Positions 9,301 through 16,802 of a stretch of 64,000 nucleotides of DNA are shown in pieces. Position 1 is the first letter of the stretch, and the number at the start of each line of letters is the position of its first letter. The notes under the pieces are model-generated. The model saw nothing but the letters and a program-made list of their open reading frames with translations, did not search any database and was not told the DNA's origin. The DNA is from Flavihumibacter fluminis. Lineage in GTDB: Bacteria; Bacteroidota; Bacteroidia; Chitinophagales; Chitinophagaceae. The position numbers and the translations under genes were made by a program. The stretch is from the NCBI RefSeq assembly GCF_021491375.1, contig NZ_JAKEVY010000003.1, positions 372,001 to 436,000 of the forward strand. Direction: 5' to 3'.

Positions 9301-9861
9301 GGCATGATAGCCTTCTTTCGTTTTGGTGCCACTAATGGTTTTCACAAATCCAGGCCAATCATAATACTCGAATTTGCGGGTAGAGGGATTGTAGGAAGTA
9401 AATTCCTTTATATCACAGGCTATCCAGAGTACGCCACTTTCATCCCATTTCAGATCCCAGATAAGAAAATTGTGAAGAGTGTTTTCGTTATTACCAAGAC
9501 TGTCGGGCACCCAATTGGTCCAGGTATGGGTAACAGCATCCAATCTATTCAGCCCATTCATGGTACCAACCCAAATATTACCCTCTTTATCGCCGGTTAT
9601 GCAGTTAATTATTTCGTTTGAAATTGAATTTTCCCTGGATGGTTTGTAAATCGTGAAACTTTGACCGTTGTATTTATTCAAACCATTTTTGGTTCCGATC
9701 CAGATATAACCACTTGCATCTTTATAAATAGCCGTAATCCGATTGTCACTTAAGCCATTGGCTGTTGTAAGCAGTTTTGCATTTAAGTATAACTGCGACC
9801 ATCCCGTAGAATATATACAGGTGAAAAGGAGGAACAGTAAGCCTGATAATAGCTTCTGCAA
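6400..9861 (-). CDS. Two-component-regulator propeller sensor histidine kinase with GAF domain
   Basis: 1153 residues. A signal peptide (1-22) is followed by a periplasmic beta-propeller of Reg_prop repeats (units such as GYIWIGTKNGLNKYNG and GNIWVGTMNGLNRL) to about residue 670, a Y_Y_Y domain (SHGSYSFRIRAKDSDG), one membrane helix near 770-790, a cytoplasmic GAF domain (about 800-940), HisKA_3 with His965 (KISRDLHDEMG) and HATPase with DNGQG at 1104. It lacks the fused AraC or receiver parts of hybrid systems and instead has the LuxR regulator next door as partner. Start is TTG at 9861, chosen because it gives a complete signal peptide. Propellers of this type often sense polysaccharide fragments, but no sugar locus is adjacent. 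Confidence 0.92.
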   Translation of the reverse strand: MQKLLSGLLFLLFTCIYSTGWSQLYLNAKLLTTANGLSDNRITAIYKDASGYIWIGTKNGLNKYNGQSFTIYKPSRENSISNEIINCITGDKEGNIWVGTMNGLNRLDAVTHTWTNWVPDSLGNNENTLHNFLIWDLKWDESGVLWIACDIKEFTSYNPSTRKFEYYDWPGFVKTISGTKTKEGYHAIQSFVQKNREEFWLASNKGLVHLNTSTRKFTFVGGNYYADIIDIQYDSASQQVWVSLEGGQVFRYKESSGSYEELFPEKEPYPSSYLPNKQEKEIWIASEQGLLKAAINTNTLKLHRNIPSLSFSLPPGGVITTYIDSTGIGWIGTPNGLFMQDLKFTSSSFLPLIATPDREGTNRMGGVFFDEGSDTYYVCSYDPAGLFVLSRNTGVIQLISKDNKGNELSPCYGIKKLKDQLWLITRDRLYRINKNDHSLQHFPTPVDGEFPIYRDLELDNEGVIWITSFNKGVLLFDTKGSQFSRLTATGAERINTAGTSLAYDSIQGKMWIGTYGNYLVEYSYKNKTLQPYYEKNGLVHYANMNLVHDLEIDSQGQLWVATNAGGIYRHNPDSGFEQAFSPFDMRNGLKHNQFIAIAKGEDSILWLLSETGLSYINIHHPDVEHLVQNIQSISTFGSDPRYPHGVFYNGNNKEVGIAVAGGLLLYHPQAGGETKRFPLIVRKDKTNIHSFSFDGLYYGMQPLHFEYQLTGLSEVWNTVASKHIAFQNLSHGSYSFRIRAKDSDGNIITTSSPINFSISAPLWKQPWFLFTLLLAGIGVLFLIIEPLRQKVKDAKILNQFATSLYGKTSIDDIFWDVALNCVRLLGFEDCVIYQYDPERKVMVQRAAAGPKSPHVAREIINHLEIPLGKGIVGTVAQTGKAERIGNTARDSRYVVDDQRRNSEITIPIWVDGQLFGIIDSEHSKRNFFKARHSRLLKNIAQICAERISKYITEERLRSKISRDLHDEMGSTLTSINILSKVAMSRDEERAEVVEYLQKIKDYSGNMMESMSDIIWAINPANDSLDQVLIKMKEFAAEMLEPVGINYYFDTRDFSRQAALNLEERKDLYLVFKEAINNIVKYSKASEVNIVLRFDKEELSLTITDNGQGFDSAHIGSGNGINNMKTRAKAMGAEFRLESIPGTGTSIFLKKTIT

Positions 9862-9987
9862 GAGTTGACTTGTTTCTCTAAAGTACTGTTTTTCAAGCGC
9901 AGTTTAAAATCTTGAGAAAACATTAAGAACCTGAATAGTGTACGAAACTTTTCTAATGAGTAGTTTTTCCTTCCTAAACCGAATGAT

Positions 9988-10383
9988 ATGACTCAAAAAC
10001 CGTCCAATGCTTTTGTTGGGGCATCATGGGTTGCCCTGGGTACAGGTGTTGTTGGTTACCTGATTGGCTTATGGAGAGCCGACATGCCGCTTAATGAAAA
10101 AGGTTATTATTTCACTGTTTTAATGTTTGGTTTGTTTGCCGTTGTTTCTCTGCAAAAATCTGTACGCGATAAACTGGAAGGAATTCAGGTTACAGAAATT
10201 TACTACGGACTCTGTTGGTTTGGTACACTGCTGTCTATTGCCTTATTGATTATCGGATTGTGGAATGCGAGTTTACTGCCCAGTGAAAAAGGCTTTTATG
10301 CATTTGCATTTTTACTGGGTTTATTTGGTGCGATCACTGTTCAAAAAAATACAAGAGATCTGCTGAACAGCAGGAAAGAATAG
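9988..10383 (+). CDS. YiaA/YiaB-family inner membrane protein
   Basis: 131 residues made of two repeats of a two-helix unit (about 8-60 and 70-125). Both repeats carry the same pattern: [15 protein letters not shown] and [15 protein letters not shown], followed by [15 protein letters not shown] and [15 protein letters not shown]. This is the YiaAB two-helix domain seen in small integral membrane proteins of unknown function. It is separated by four bases from the M23 peptidase gene, so the two are probably co-transcribed. The divergent spacer 9862-9987 is AT-rich and has no clear consensus promoter. Confidence 0.85.
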   Translation: MTQKPSNAFVGASWVALGTGVVGYLIGLWRADMPLNEKGYYFTVLMFGLFAVVSLQKSVRDKLEGIQVTEIYYGLCWFGTLLSIALLIIGLWNASLLPSEKGFYAFAFLLGLFGAITVQKNTRDLLNSRKE

Positions 10384-10387
10384 TACT

Positions 10388-10909
10388 ATGAATAAATGGA
10401 AAAAAGGTGGATTAATTATTTTATGTCTTTTGGTCGCAGGCTTCCTTATTCCCGAATCTTTCCGGATGCCGGTTAGTGGGGCCGATCGCAACAGTTATGC
10501 GCAGAATTCCTTCTGGTTTTATCCATGGGGCAGTTCCATCACCCATAAAGGGGTGGATATTTTCGCAAAAAAAGGAAAGACGGTGACTGCAGCCACACCA
10601 GGAATTGTAGTGTATACGGGCGAGTTAAGTAAAGGGGGAAAAGTAGTGTTGATTTTAGGACCCAAGTGGAGATTTCATTATTATGCACATCTCGATGCTA
10701 TTGAAACCAGCACGGGATCTTATGTAAATCACCATAGCATAATCGGAACCGTTGGCACTACCGGTAATGCACAGGGTAAACCTGCCCATTTGCATTATTC
10801 CATCAAAACCTGGATTCCCTATTTCTGGAAAGCGGATAAATCAAGACAGGGTTGGAAAAAGATGTTCTATTTGAATCCGGTCGAGTACCTGAACGCAGCT
10901 GTTGGTTAA
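10388..10909 (+). CDS. M23-family (LytM-type) metallopeptidase
   Basis: 173 residues with an N-terminal membrane anchor or signal (7-23) and a compact LytM domain. Zinc ligands are visible as His53 and Asp57 (THKGVDIF) and His136 in KPAHLHYSI, with the accessory His in HYYAHLD. This set is complete, so it should be an active peptidoglycan endopeptidase in the periplasm. It is unusually short, lacking the coiled-coil or LysM parts of larger members. It follows the YiaAB gene by four bases and overlaps the convergent DoxX-like gene by four. Confidence 0.9.
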   Translation: MNKWKKGGLIILCLLVAGFLIPESFRMPVSGADRNSYAQNSFWFYPWGSSITHKGVDIFAKKGKTVTAATPGIVVYTGELSKGGKVVLILGPKWRFHYYAHLDAIETSTGSYVNHHSIIGTVGTTGNAQGKPAHLHYSIKTWIPYFWKADKSRQGWKKMFYLNPVEYLNAAVG

Positions 10910-11319
10910 TCAGCCAGCTGTTTTTTTCTGACGGTTAATGCGCCAGTACACCATAGCGCCCATACCATTAATACCGGTTGAAAAAATAACCGGATAAGCC
11001 TCGTGGTGTCAGAATTCAGTCCGAATGCATCCACTTTGTTGATGTATTGAGATATGTTTCCGGGAAAGATGAGCAGAAAAAAAAGCGCTGCGGCCCAGCC
11101 AACCTGTTGCCGGCGTGATTTTAATAACAATAATGCAAGTCCCAGTCCAATTTCCACAAATCCTGAAAGCAACACTACCAGGTCAGCTTCCAGGGGTAGC
11201 CAGCGGGGTACCTGTGCCTGGAATTCTGCCCTTGCCCAGGTAAGGTGACCAATGCCTGCCAATAACAGAAAGATTCCAAGCAGCCAGCGGGCAGCATGTT
11301 GTAGTAAACTCAGTTGCAT
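10906..11319 (-). CDS. DoxX-like four-helix membrane protein
   Basis: 137 residues with four predicted membrane helices (about 8-26, 43-64, 72-90 and 108-128). The N-terminal RWLLGIFLLLAGIGHLTW and the helix-2 GFVEIGLGLALLLL fit the DoxX/MauE superfamily of small membrane proteins. Members have been tied to quinone or thiosulfate redox chemistry, but the biochemical role of this subgroup is not established. It converges with the M23 gene (4-base overlap). Start ATG at 11319. Confidence 0.75.
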   Translation of the reverse strand: MQLSLLQHAARWLLGIFLLLAGIGHLTWARAEFQAQVPRWLPLEADLVVLLSGFVEIGLGLALLLLKSRRQQVGWAAALFFLLIFPGNISQYINKVDAFGLNSDTTRLIRLFFQPVLMVWALWCTGALTVRKKQLAD

Positions 11320-11403
11320 GGGAACTAAGATAAATAAACTTAATTGGTAATATAAATCAGGGTTATTGTTATCTGATCCTTTTGGTGCAACTTGCCAGTT
11401 GGT

Positions 11404-11964
11404 ATGAATGTAAATTCAAAGAGAGCAGAGCAGGCGCGGGTATTGCGCATCGTGCGAAAAGTCCACCGCGCACTGGGTGCGTCATTGTTTCTTCTGTTCC
11501 TGGTAATTTCCATAACCGGATTACTGTTGGGATGGAAAAAAAACAGTGAATGGATTCAGGCTGAAACGGCTACCGGTAGTTCGGGCGAATTATCGAACTG
11601 GTTGCCAATGGATAGTTTATACAAGCAGGCCTGCAGGTACCTCCAGGATTCAGTATATGCCGGCTTGTCTGTTAAGCTGGATAAAATTGACCTCAGGGCT
11701 GATAAAGGAGTGGCTAAATTTATATTTTCCGATCATTTCTGGGGCATTCAGGTGGATGGTGCAACCGGGCAGCTATTGAAAATAGAACAAAGACGTTCCG
11801 ATTTCATTGAAAAAATCCATGATGGATCTATTGTAGATATGAAGCTGCTGAATGGCGGAGATCTGTTTAAACTGATTTTTACTTCTGTATCTGGATTGGC
11901 TTTGTTAGGTTTTACCATCACCGGTTTCTGGCTCTGGTATGGACCTAAACGCATGCGCCGCTAA
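11404..11964 (+). CDS. PepSY-associated membrane (PepSY_TM) protein
   Basis: About 186 residues from the ATG at 11404 (a TTG at 11392 would add four). A first helix at about 20-42 follows the KVHRALGASLFLLF motif, which is characteristic of PepSY-associated TM proteins with a histidine that may bind heme. A central extracytoplasmic PepSY-like domain (about 60-140) ends with QVDGATGQLLKIE, and a terminal helix (about 158-180) ends GFWLWYGPKRMRR. Relatives sit near TonB receptors and flavin or iron reductases. Here no such neighbour is adjacent, so the electron-transfer role is inferred. It is followed directly by a pyrimidine-rich repeat. Confidence 0.8.
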   Translation: MNVNSKRAEQARVLRIVRKVHRALGASLFLLFLVISITGLLLGWKKNSEWIQAETATGSSGELSNWLPMDSLYKQACRYLQDSVYAGLSVKLDKIDLRADKGVAKFIFSDHFWGIQVDGATGQLLKIEQRRSDFIEKIHDGSIVDMKLLNGGDLFKLIFTSVSGLALLGFTITGFWLWYGPKRMRR

Positions 11965-11966
11965 AG

Positions 11967-12049
11967 CCTATCTTCCATTCCTCCATCTTCCTATCCTCCA
12001 TCTTCCATTCCTCCCTCCTTCCCGTCTCCTGTATCCCGTCTCCCGTCTC
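11967..12049. repeat. Dispersed purine/pyrimidine repeat, locus 1
   Basis: The whole spacer between the convergent PepSY_TM and parA genes is C/T on the plus strand. It contains TCTTCCATTCCTCC units and a heptamer run which, read on the minus strand, is GGAGACG GGAGACG GGATACA GGAGACG. It begins two bases after one stop codon, and the parA stop lies at its edge. Confidence 0.85.
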
Positions 12050-12793
12050 CTATTCCATAATTCCCTCCTTAATCTCCTCCCACAAATCACTGTAACATTG
12101 TGCTGCATACGAAGAAGGCGCAAAAGCGTGTAAGGGTGCCTGGTAGACGCCCATTTTTTCGACATCAGAGAGATAAGGAATATAATTATGGAAAAACTTA
12201 TTATCCCGGATCAGTTCCTGCATGATTTCATTGTGCATATTTTTCCGGATATCTACCATCGTGAAACAGCACATTAACTTGGACTCGTCCAGGTTTTTTT
12301 CAGCAAAATAGTCTTTCACCAGCTCATAACTCCGAACCGAGAGCGTGGTAGGGATAGTTGGCATCAGGATGATATCTGCCGCATAAAAGATATTTTCGGA
12401 GAGCACGGAAAAGCCAGGCGGACAATCAATAAATACAAAATCATAGTCTTTCTCCAGCTGACTCAGTATGGACTTGAAGCGTCGTTTGGAACTGCGTAAT
12501 TCTTCCAGGATGATTTCCAGGTTTCGTGCAGTCAGATCAGCGGGAATGATATCAATATTTTCATAACTGGTAGCCATTACCAGTTCATCGAGGTCCAGTT
12601 GCTCATTAAACAACTTCTGTGTCCCGCTTTTGATTTTCGGTTGCACATTATAGTAGAAGGAGGTTGAGCCCTGGGGGTCAAGATCCCATAACAGCACCTT
12701 GTAACCGTCCTGCGCTGCCAGGTAAGAAAGATTAACACAGGTGGCTGTCTTACCAACGCCACCTTTTAAATGGTAGAGTGCGATGGAAATCAT
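12050..12793 (-). CDS. ParA/MinD-family ATPase
   Basis: 247 residues. It has the deviant Walker A KGGVGKTATC at 10-19, switch I DLDPQGSTS at about 38-46, and Walker B FVFIDCPPG. This is a small ParA without an N-terminal DNA-binding extension, like chromosomal or Soj-type ATPases that position DNA or protein cargo. No parB gene is adjacent; the next gene upstream is uvrB, 14 bases away on the same strand, so it may be co-transcribed with that. The last codons (GIME, stop) run into the repeat at locus 1. An orphan partitioning or positioning role is most likely. Confidence 0.9.
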   Translation of the reverse strand: MISIALYHLKGGVGKTATCVNLSYLAAQDGYKVLLWDLDPQGSTSFYYNVQPKIKSGTQKLFNEQLDLDELVMATSYENIDIIPADLTARNLEIILEELRSSKRRFKSILSQLEKDYDFVFIDCPPGFSVLSENIFYAADIILMPTIPTTLSVRSYELVKDYFAEKNLDESKLMCCFTMVDIRKNMHNEIMQELIRDNKFFHNYIPYLSDVEKMGVYQAPLHAFAPSSYAAQCYSDLWEEIKEGIME

Positions 12794-12807
12794 ATTGGAA
12801 AAATACC

Positions 12808-14847
12808 CTATTTCTTCATGCTTTCCAATTCCTTTTGCATGCGGAACATTTCATCCCGAAGTCGGGCTGCCTCCATGAAATCAAGATCCCGGGCAGCTTT
12901 CTCCATGGATTTTTTGGTCTGGGCGATAGCTTTTTCCATTTGCGGGATGGTCTTATACTGCTCCTGGTCTTCCGCCGCCACTTCTACCAGTTCACCATCC
13001 GGTGCCATGGCATAGGGGTTCTTGATATCATATCCCTTGATGTCCAGCACTGAGGTTTGCGCCATTACCTGTTCTATGGATTTCTTCACCGTTCTTGGAG
13101 TGATGCCGTGTTCCAGGTTATAGGCGATTTGCTTTTCCCTGCGCCGGGTGGTTTCATCAATGGTTCGCTGCATGCTTTCCGTGATCTTATCCCCATAGAA
13201 AATGACGAGTCCGTCTACATTACGGGCAGCCCTGCCCGCTGTTTGGGTGAGGGATCGCTCATTTCGAAGAAAGCCTTCCTTGTCGGCATCCAGGATTGCA
13301 ACCAGTGAAACTTCAGGAAGATCCAGTCCCTCCCTGAGCAGGTTTACTCCAACCAGGACATCGATTTCTCCCAGACGCAGTTGCCGGAGGATCTCCACCC
13401 GGTCGAGGGTATCCACTTCCGAGTGAATGTATTTGGATTTGATATTAATGCGTTGGAGGTATTTATCCATTTCCTCGGCCATGCGTTTGGTAAGGGTGGT
13501 TACGAGTACACGATCCCCTTTTTTAACACGCAGATCGATTTCATGCAGCAGGTCATCAATCTGGTTGATACTGGGGCGAACCTCAATCGGGGGGTCTAGC
13601 AGTCCAGTCGGACGAACCACCTGTTCAACTACCACACCGCCTGTTTGTTCCAGTTCATATTCACCGGGAGTAGCCGAAACATAAATAACCTGGTTGAGCA
13701 GGCTTTCGAATTCATGGAAGTTAAGCGGACGGTTATCCAGTGCTGATGGCAACCGGAAGCCAAAATCCACCAGGTTCAGTTTTCTGCTGCGATCGCCGCC
13801 ATACATGCCACTTACCTGTGGAATGGTTTGATGGCTTTCATCAATTACGCAGAGAAAGTCTTTGGGGAAATAATCCAATAAGCAGAAGGGGCGGGTGCCT
13901 GGCTGACGGCGATCAAAAAATCGCGAATAGTTTTCAACCCCATTGCAATAGCCCAGTTCGCGGATCATTTCCAGGTCATAGTTGACTCTTTCACTGATTC
14001 GCTGGGCTTCAATGAATCGTCCCTGTGTTTTGAAATACTCCACCTGGGCAACCATTTCATCCTGGATTTCATTGAGCACCTGTTGCATCATGTCCTTGGG
14101 TGCGAGGTAGAGATTGGCAGGAAAGATAGCAGCGTTTTCCAGTTTGCCAATGCGCTTACCGGTGGTTATCTCAAAGCTTTCAATGGTTTCGATTTCATCG
14201 CCAAAAAAGATGATGCGGTAGCCGATATCCAGGTAGGGGAGGTTGATATCCACGGTATCCCCTTTTACGCGAAAGGTCCCTCTTGTGAAATCCGTTTGCG
14301 TGCGGGTATAGAGGGAGTTCACCAGGGCGTGCAGAAATCCCTGCCGGGAAATCAGCTGACCTTCATGAATGCGAACGATGCCATTTTCAAATTCGGTAGG
14401 GTTACCCATACCATAGATACAACTCACAGAAGCCACCACGATGATATCTCTCCGGCCACTTAAGAGTTGGGAAGTTGCCTGGAGGCGAAGTTTATCCAGC
14501 TCTTCATTGATGGCGAGGTCTTTTTCGATATAGGTATCAGAAACCGGGATATACGCTTCCGGCTGGTAGTAGTCGTAGTAGGAAACAAAATAGCCAACCG
14601 CGTTATCCGGGAAGAATTGTTTGAATTCTCCATAGAGTTGGGCTACCAGGGTTTTATTGTGGGTGAGTACCAGGGTCGGTTTTTGCACCTGCTGAATCAC
14701 ATTGGCGATGGTGAAGGTTTTACCACTACCTGTCACGCCTAGTAAGGTCTGGTGTTTTTCTCCTGCTTTCAACCCCTCTGTTAACTGAGCGATGGCAGTG
14801 GGCTGGTCGCCCGCCGGTTGATAGGATGATTTAAGAAGGAAAGGCAT
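12808..14847 (-). CDS. uvrB: Excinuclease ABC subunit B
   Basis: UvrB is the damage-verifying helicase-like subunit of nucleotide excision repair. The start is set at the ATG at 14847 (MPFLLKSSYQPAGDQPTAI), giving 679 residues, the usual family length. Upstream codons in the same frame only translate repeat DNA. Visible features are the N-terminal PAGDQPTAI, Walker A GVTGSGKT, the beta-hairpin region YYDYYQPEAYIP, helicase motifs (FLCVIDESHQT, VLVTTLTKRMAEE, EVSLVAILDADKEGFLR, QTAGRAARN) and the C-terminal UVR domain (DLDFMEAARLRDEM). All motifs are intact. uvrA and uvrC are not in the window. Confidence 0.97.
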   Translation of the reverse strand: MPFLLKSSYQPAGDQPTAIAQLTEGLKAGEKHQTLLGVTGSGKTFTIANVIQQVQKPTLVLTHNKTLVAQLYGEFKQFFPDNAVGYFVSYYDYYQPEAYIPVSDTYIEKDLAINEELDKLRLQATSQLLSGRRDIIVVASVSCIYGMGNPTEFENGIVRIHEGQLISRQGFLHALVNSLYTRTQTDFTRGTFRVKGDTVDINLPYLDIGYRIIFFGDEIETIESFEITTGKRIGKLENAAIFPANLYLAPKDMMQQVLNEIQDEMVAQVEYFKTQGRFIEAQRISERVNYDLEMIRELGYCNGVENYSRFFDRRQPGTRPFCLLDYFPKDFLCVIDESHQTIPQVSGMYGGDRSRKLNLVDFGFRLPSALDNRPLNFHEFESLLNQVIYVSATPGEYELEQTGGVVVEQVVRPTGLLDPPIEVRPSINQIDDLLHEIDLRVKKGDRVLVTTLTKRMAEEMDKYLQRINIKSKYIHSEVDTLDRVEILRQLRLGEIDVLVGVNLLREGLDLPEVSLVAILDADKEGFLRNERSLTQTAGRAARNVDGLVIFYGDKITESMQRTIDETTRRREKQIAYNLEHGITPRTVKKSIEQVMAQTSVLDIKGYDIKNPYAMAPDGELVEVAAEDQEQYKTIPQMEKAIAQTKKSMEKAARDLDFMEAARLRDEMFRMQKELESMKK

Positions 14848-14849
14848 GG

Positions 14850-14990
14850 AGCAAAGGTAGGGAAGCCGGAGGAAGGGAAGAAAGGGGGAAAGGAAGATGA
14901 GCATGGTGCTCTTCCACCCTTCCTCCCTCCTCCTTCTTCCTTTCTTCCATGCCCTTTGTCTCCTCTTCCATACCTTCGTCTCAAATTCAC
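14850..14990. repeat. Dispersed purine/pyrimidine repeat, locus 2 (strand-switching palindrome)
   Basis: It fills the spacer between divergent uvrB and the DUF3817 gene. The left half is purine-rich (GGAGGAAGGGAAG) and the right half pyrimidine-rich (CTTCCTCCCTCCTCC). They meet at an inverted repeat, GGAAGATGAGCA ... TGCTCTTCC, near 14892-14916. No ordinary promoter consensus can be seen for either gene. Confidence 0.85.
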
Positions 14991-14995
14991 AACTC

Positions 14996-15307
14996 ATGCA
15001 GGAACCGGCGGTAGTAAAAAAGTTCCGGGCTATTGGAACGGCTGAAGGGATTTCATTTCTGGTATTATTGGGTGTGGCAATGCCCCTGAAGTATATGATG
15101 GATATGCCGAAAGCAGTTACCTATGTCGGCTGGGTTCATGGAATCCTGTTTGTATGGTATTGTTATATGGTAATTGAAGCCGGACAGGCATTGAAATGGA
15201 AATTTGGCCGCATCTTCCTGGCTTTCCTGGCTTCCCTGCTTCCATTCGGACCTTTTTTATTTGACCGCTGGTTTTTGCGCAAGGGCAAATCCGTGCTGGG
15301 GGACTAA
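14996..15307 (+). CDS. DUF3817 family membrane protein
   Basis: 103 residues from the ATG at 14996; an in-frame extension to 14897 only translates repeat DNA. The family pattern is clear: KKFRAIGTAEGISFLVLLG, MPLKYMMDMPKAVTYVGWVHG and LLPFGPFLFDRWF. Three membrane helices (about 12-30, 40-62 and 72-90) are expected. Function is unknown; homologues are small integral membrane proteins found alone or fused to transporters. It is divergent from uvrB across a repeat. Confidence 0.85.
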   Translation: MQEPAVVKKFRAIGTAEGISFLVLLGVAMPLKYMMDMPKAVTYVGWVHGILFVWYCYMVIEAGQALKWKFGRIFLAFLASLLPFGPFLFDRWFLRKGKSVLGD

Positions 15308-15310
15308 GAA

Positions 15311-15769
15311 CTAATCTTCAATCTTTCTTTTCAGGTATCCCGAATAGTCGGGAATCACTGCCTGGTAGTGGTCAGACATAAGTGGTGAACTTATGATAAA
15401 GTCGGCTGTGGCGGGGTCATTTGCTACCACACAATTCCATGCAATGGCCACCCTTAATAAAGCTTTTACATCACTGTCGTGCGGCTGGGCCTCCATCGGG
15501 TCCCAGAAAAAAATGAGAATATCAATATCACCATCTGCTATCATCGCTCCAATCTGCTGATCGCCACCTAATGGACCACTCAGTAGTTTTTTAACCGGCC
15601 GGTCTAATTGATCTTCCAGCAATCTGCCTGTAGTACCGGTTGCGAGCAACTCATGGCGGGCAAGTATTACTTTGTTTTTCTCCGCCCACTCCACCATTTC
15701 TTTTTTCTTCTTATCGTGTGCGACCATAGCAATTCGCTTTCTGGGCTGGAAGCTTCGGTGGGTGATCAT
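15311..15769 (-). CDS. mgsA: Methylglyoxal synthase
   Basis: 152 residues. The enzyme converts dihydroxyacetone phosphate to methylglyoxal and phosphate in the cytoplasm, a bypass that relieves phosphosugar stress. Family residues are intact: His18-Asp19 (VAHDKKKKEM), TGTTGRLLE, the catalytic Asp70 in SGPLGGDQQIG, and WDPMEAQPHDSDVKAL with His97 and Asp98. Length matches the family. It converges on DUF3817 with three bases between the genes. There is no obvious operon partner, and the upstream spacer is shared with the divergent T9SS cargo gene. Confidence 0.96.
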   Translation of the reverse strand: MITHRSFQPRKRIAMVAHDKKKKEMVEWAEKNKVILARHELLATGTTGRLLEDQLDRPVKKLLSGPLGGDQQIGAMIADGDIDILIFFWDPMEAQPHDSDVKALLRVAIAWNCVVANDPATADFIISSPLMSDHYQAVIPDYSGYLKRKIED

Positions 15770-15868
15770 GTAGAAAAGTTTGCGCTATATTCCTGTTAAA
15801 GCATGGGCTTTGCTATTCTTCGGCATAGTAATTGTTAACAAGTTATCCACAACCCAAGGACCAAGACC

Positions 15869-16495
15869 ATGCATTTACTAACCCCCTTTCTAACGGTGGC
15901 GATCATCTGCCGTTTATTACCTCTTACTGCTCAGCCTACTTCTGGCGCGCCGATCACTCCAACCATGGGGGTTCGCAATCTTTTATCGATTCGGTTAGCC
16001 GACCCTGTTATTCAGGTCCCTTCCAAAATTTTGCTGAAATGGGAACTGGCTTCCGTGAAAAGAGGTGGTTATGTGAATTTAGAGAGAGCTGCTTTTCAGG
16101 AGGGGCCTTTTGAAGTCATAGCTGTCATCCGACAGGATTCAGTTGAAAGCAATTTTACAGATGAACAACCTATGAAAGGAAAAAACTTTTATCGGTTGAA
16201 TTGGGTATTGGAAGATGGGACCAGGCATGTTTCCAATACCGTGCAGGCGAATCTGGCGGGCGATATGACCTGTAAATTCTATCCTAACCCCGTAGATAAT
16301 GTACTGATAGTACGTTCAGAACAGCCCCTGGATCTCATTTTGTCGGATGGAAATGGAAAAGTCCGGATAAACCTGAAACTTCAGGCAGGTTTGCAGACAG
16401 TAGATGTTTCTTCCCTTGATAAAGGGTTGTATATCATCACTTTAACACAGGCAGAGAGCGGTAGAAAGATAACTGAGAAGCTGATTAAGAACTAG
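15869..16495 (+). CDS. Secreted protein with type IX secretion C-terminal sorting domain
   Basis: 208 residues. It has a signal peptide (1-21, ending LPLTAQ), a short beta-rich body with the FYRLNWVLEDGTRHVSNTV pattern common in Bacteroidota cargo, and a C-terminal type A sorting domain from about 135: CKFYPNPVDNVLIV, a middle strand pair, LDKGLYIITL and the final ITEKLIKN. It should be exported by Sec and then carried over the outer membrane by T9SS with removal of the tail. The body is too short to assign an activity. A strong terminator follows at 16600. Confidence 0.85.
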   Translation: MHLLTPFLTVAIICRLLPLTAQPTSGAPITPTMGVRNLLSIRLADPVIQVPSKILLKWELASVKRGGYVNLERAAFQEGPFEVIAVIRQDSVESNFTDEQPMKGKNFYRLNWVLEDGTRHVSNTVQANLAGDMTCKFYPNPVDNVLIVRSEQPLDLILSDGNGKVRINLKLQAGLQTVDVSSLDKGLYIITLTQAESGRKITEKLIKN

Positions 16496-16599
16496 AAATA
16501 CCCTACGTATTTTTACGCAATTTTCAAAAACACTTGCATATATAAGAGAAAACTAGTATTATTGTAACGGTTTTTCATAGGATATTGGATTTTAAAAAC

Positions 16600-16631
16600 G
16601 GGGTTGAATGTCTATTCTGACCCCTTTTTTT
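16600..16631 (+). terminator. Rho-independent terminator after the T9SS cargo gene
   Basis: GGGGT-(T)GAAT-GTCT-ATTC-(TG)ACCCC forms a two-part stem followed by seven T. It lies 105 bases after the stop. The rest of the 16496-16802 spacer is AT-rich, with no gene and no clear consensus promoter for the ROK gene. Confidence 0.85.
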
Positions 16632-16802
16632 ATGCCCGGAACCGAATAAACTTTCTCTCTCCTTATTTCTGCTATCCCTGAAAAGTTGAACGTTAAACTT
16701 CCGCTAAAACCATGCCTAAAATCTCAACAGTTAGATTTCTACAAGTGTTTTTGAAATATTTACTACAATAAGTAAATTCATAACTCCACCTACCTAACCT
16801 TT

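Noticed and set aside
14848-14997. N-terminal extension of uvrB
   Set aside because: The 50 extra codons translate only repeat DNA; the conserved start at 14847 gives the normal length.
15843-15851. Perfect DnaA box TTATCCACA in the mgsA upstream spacer
   Set aside because: It is single, with no cluster, no AT-rich unwinding element and no dnaA or dnaN nearby. One 9-mer in 64 kb is near chance, so it is not an origin.
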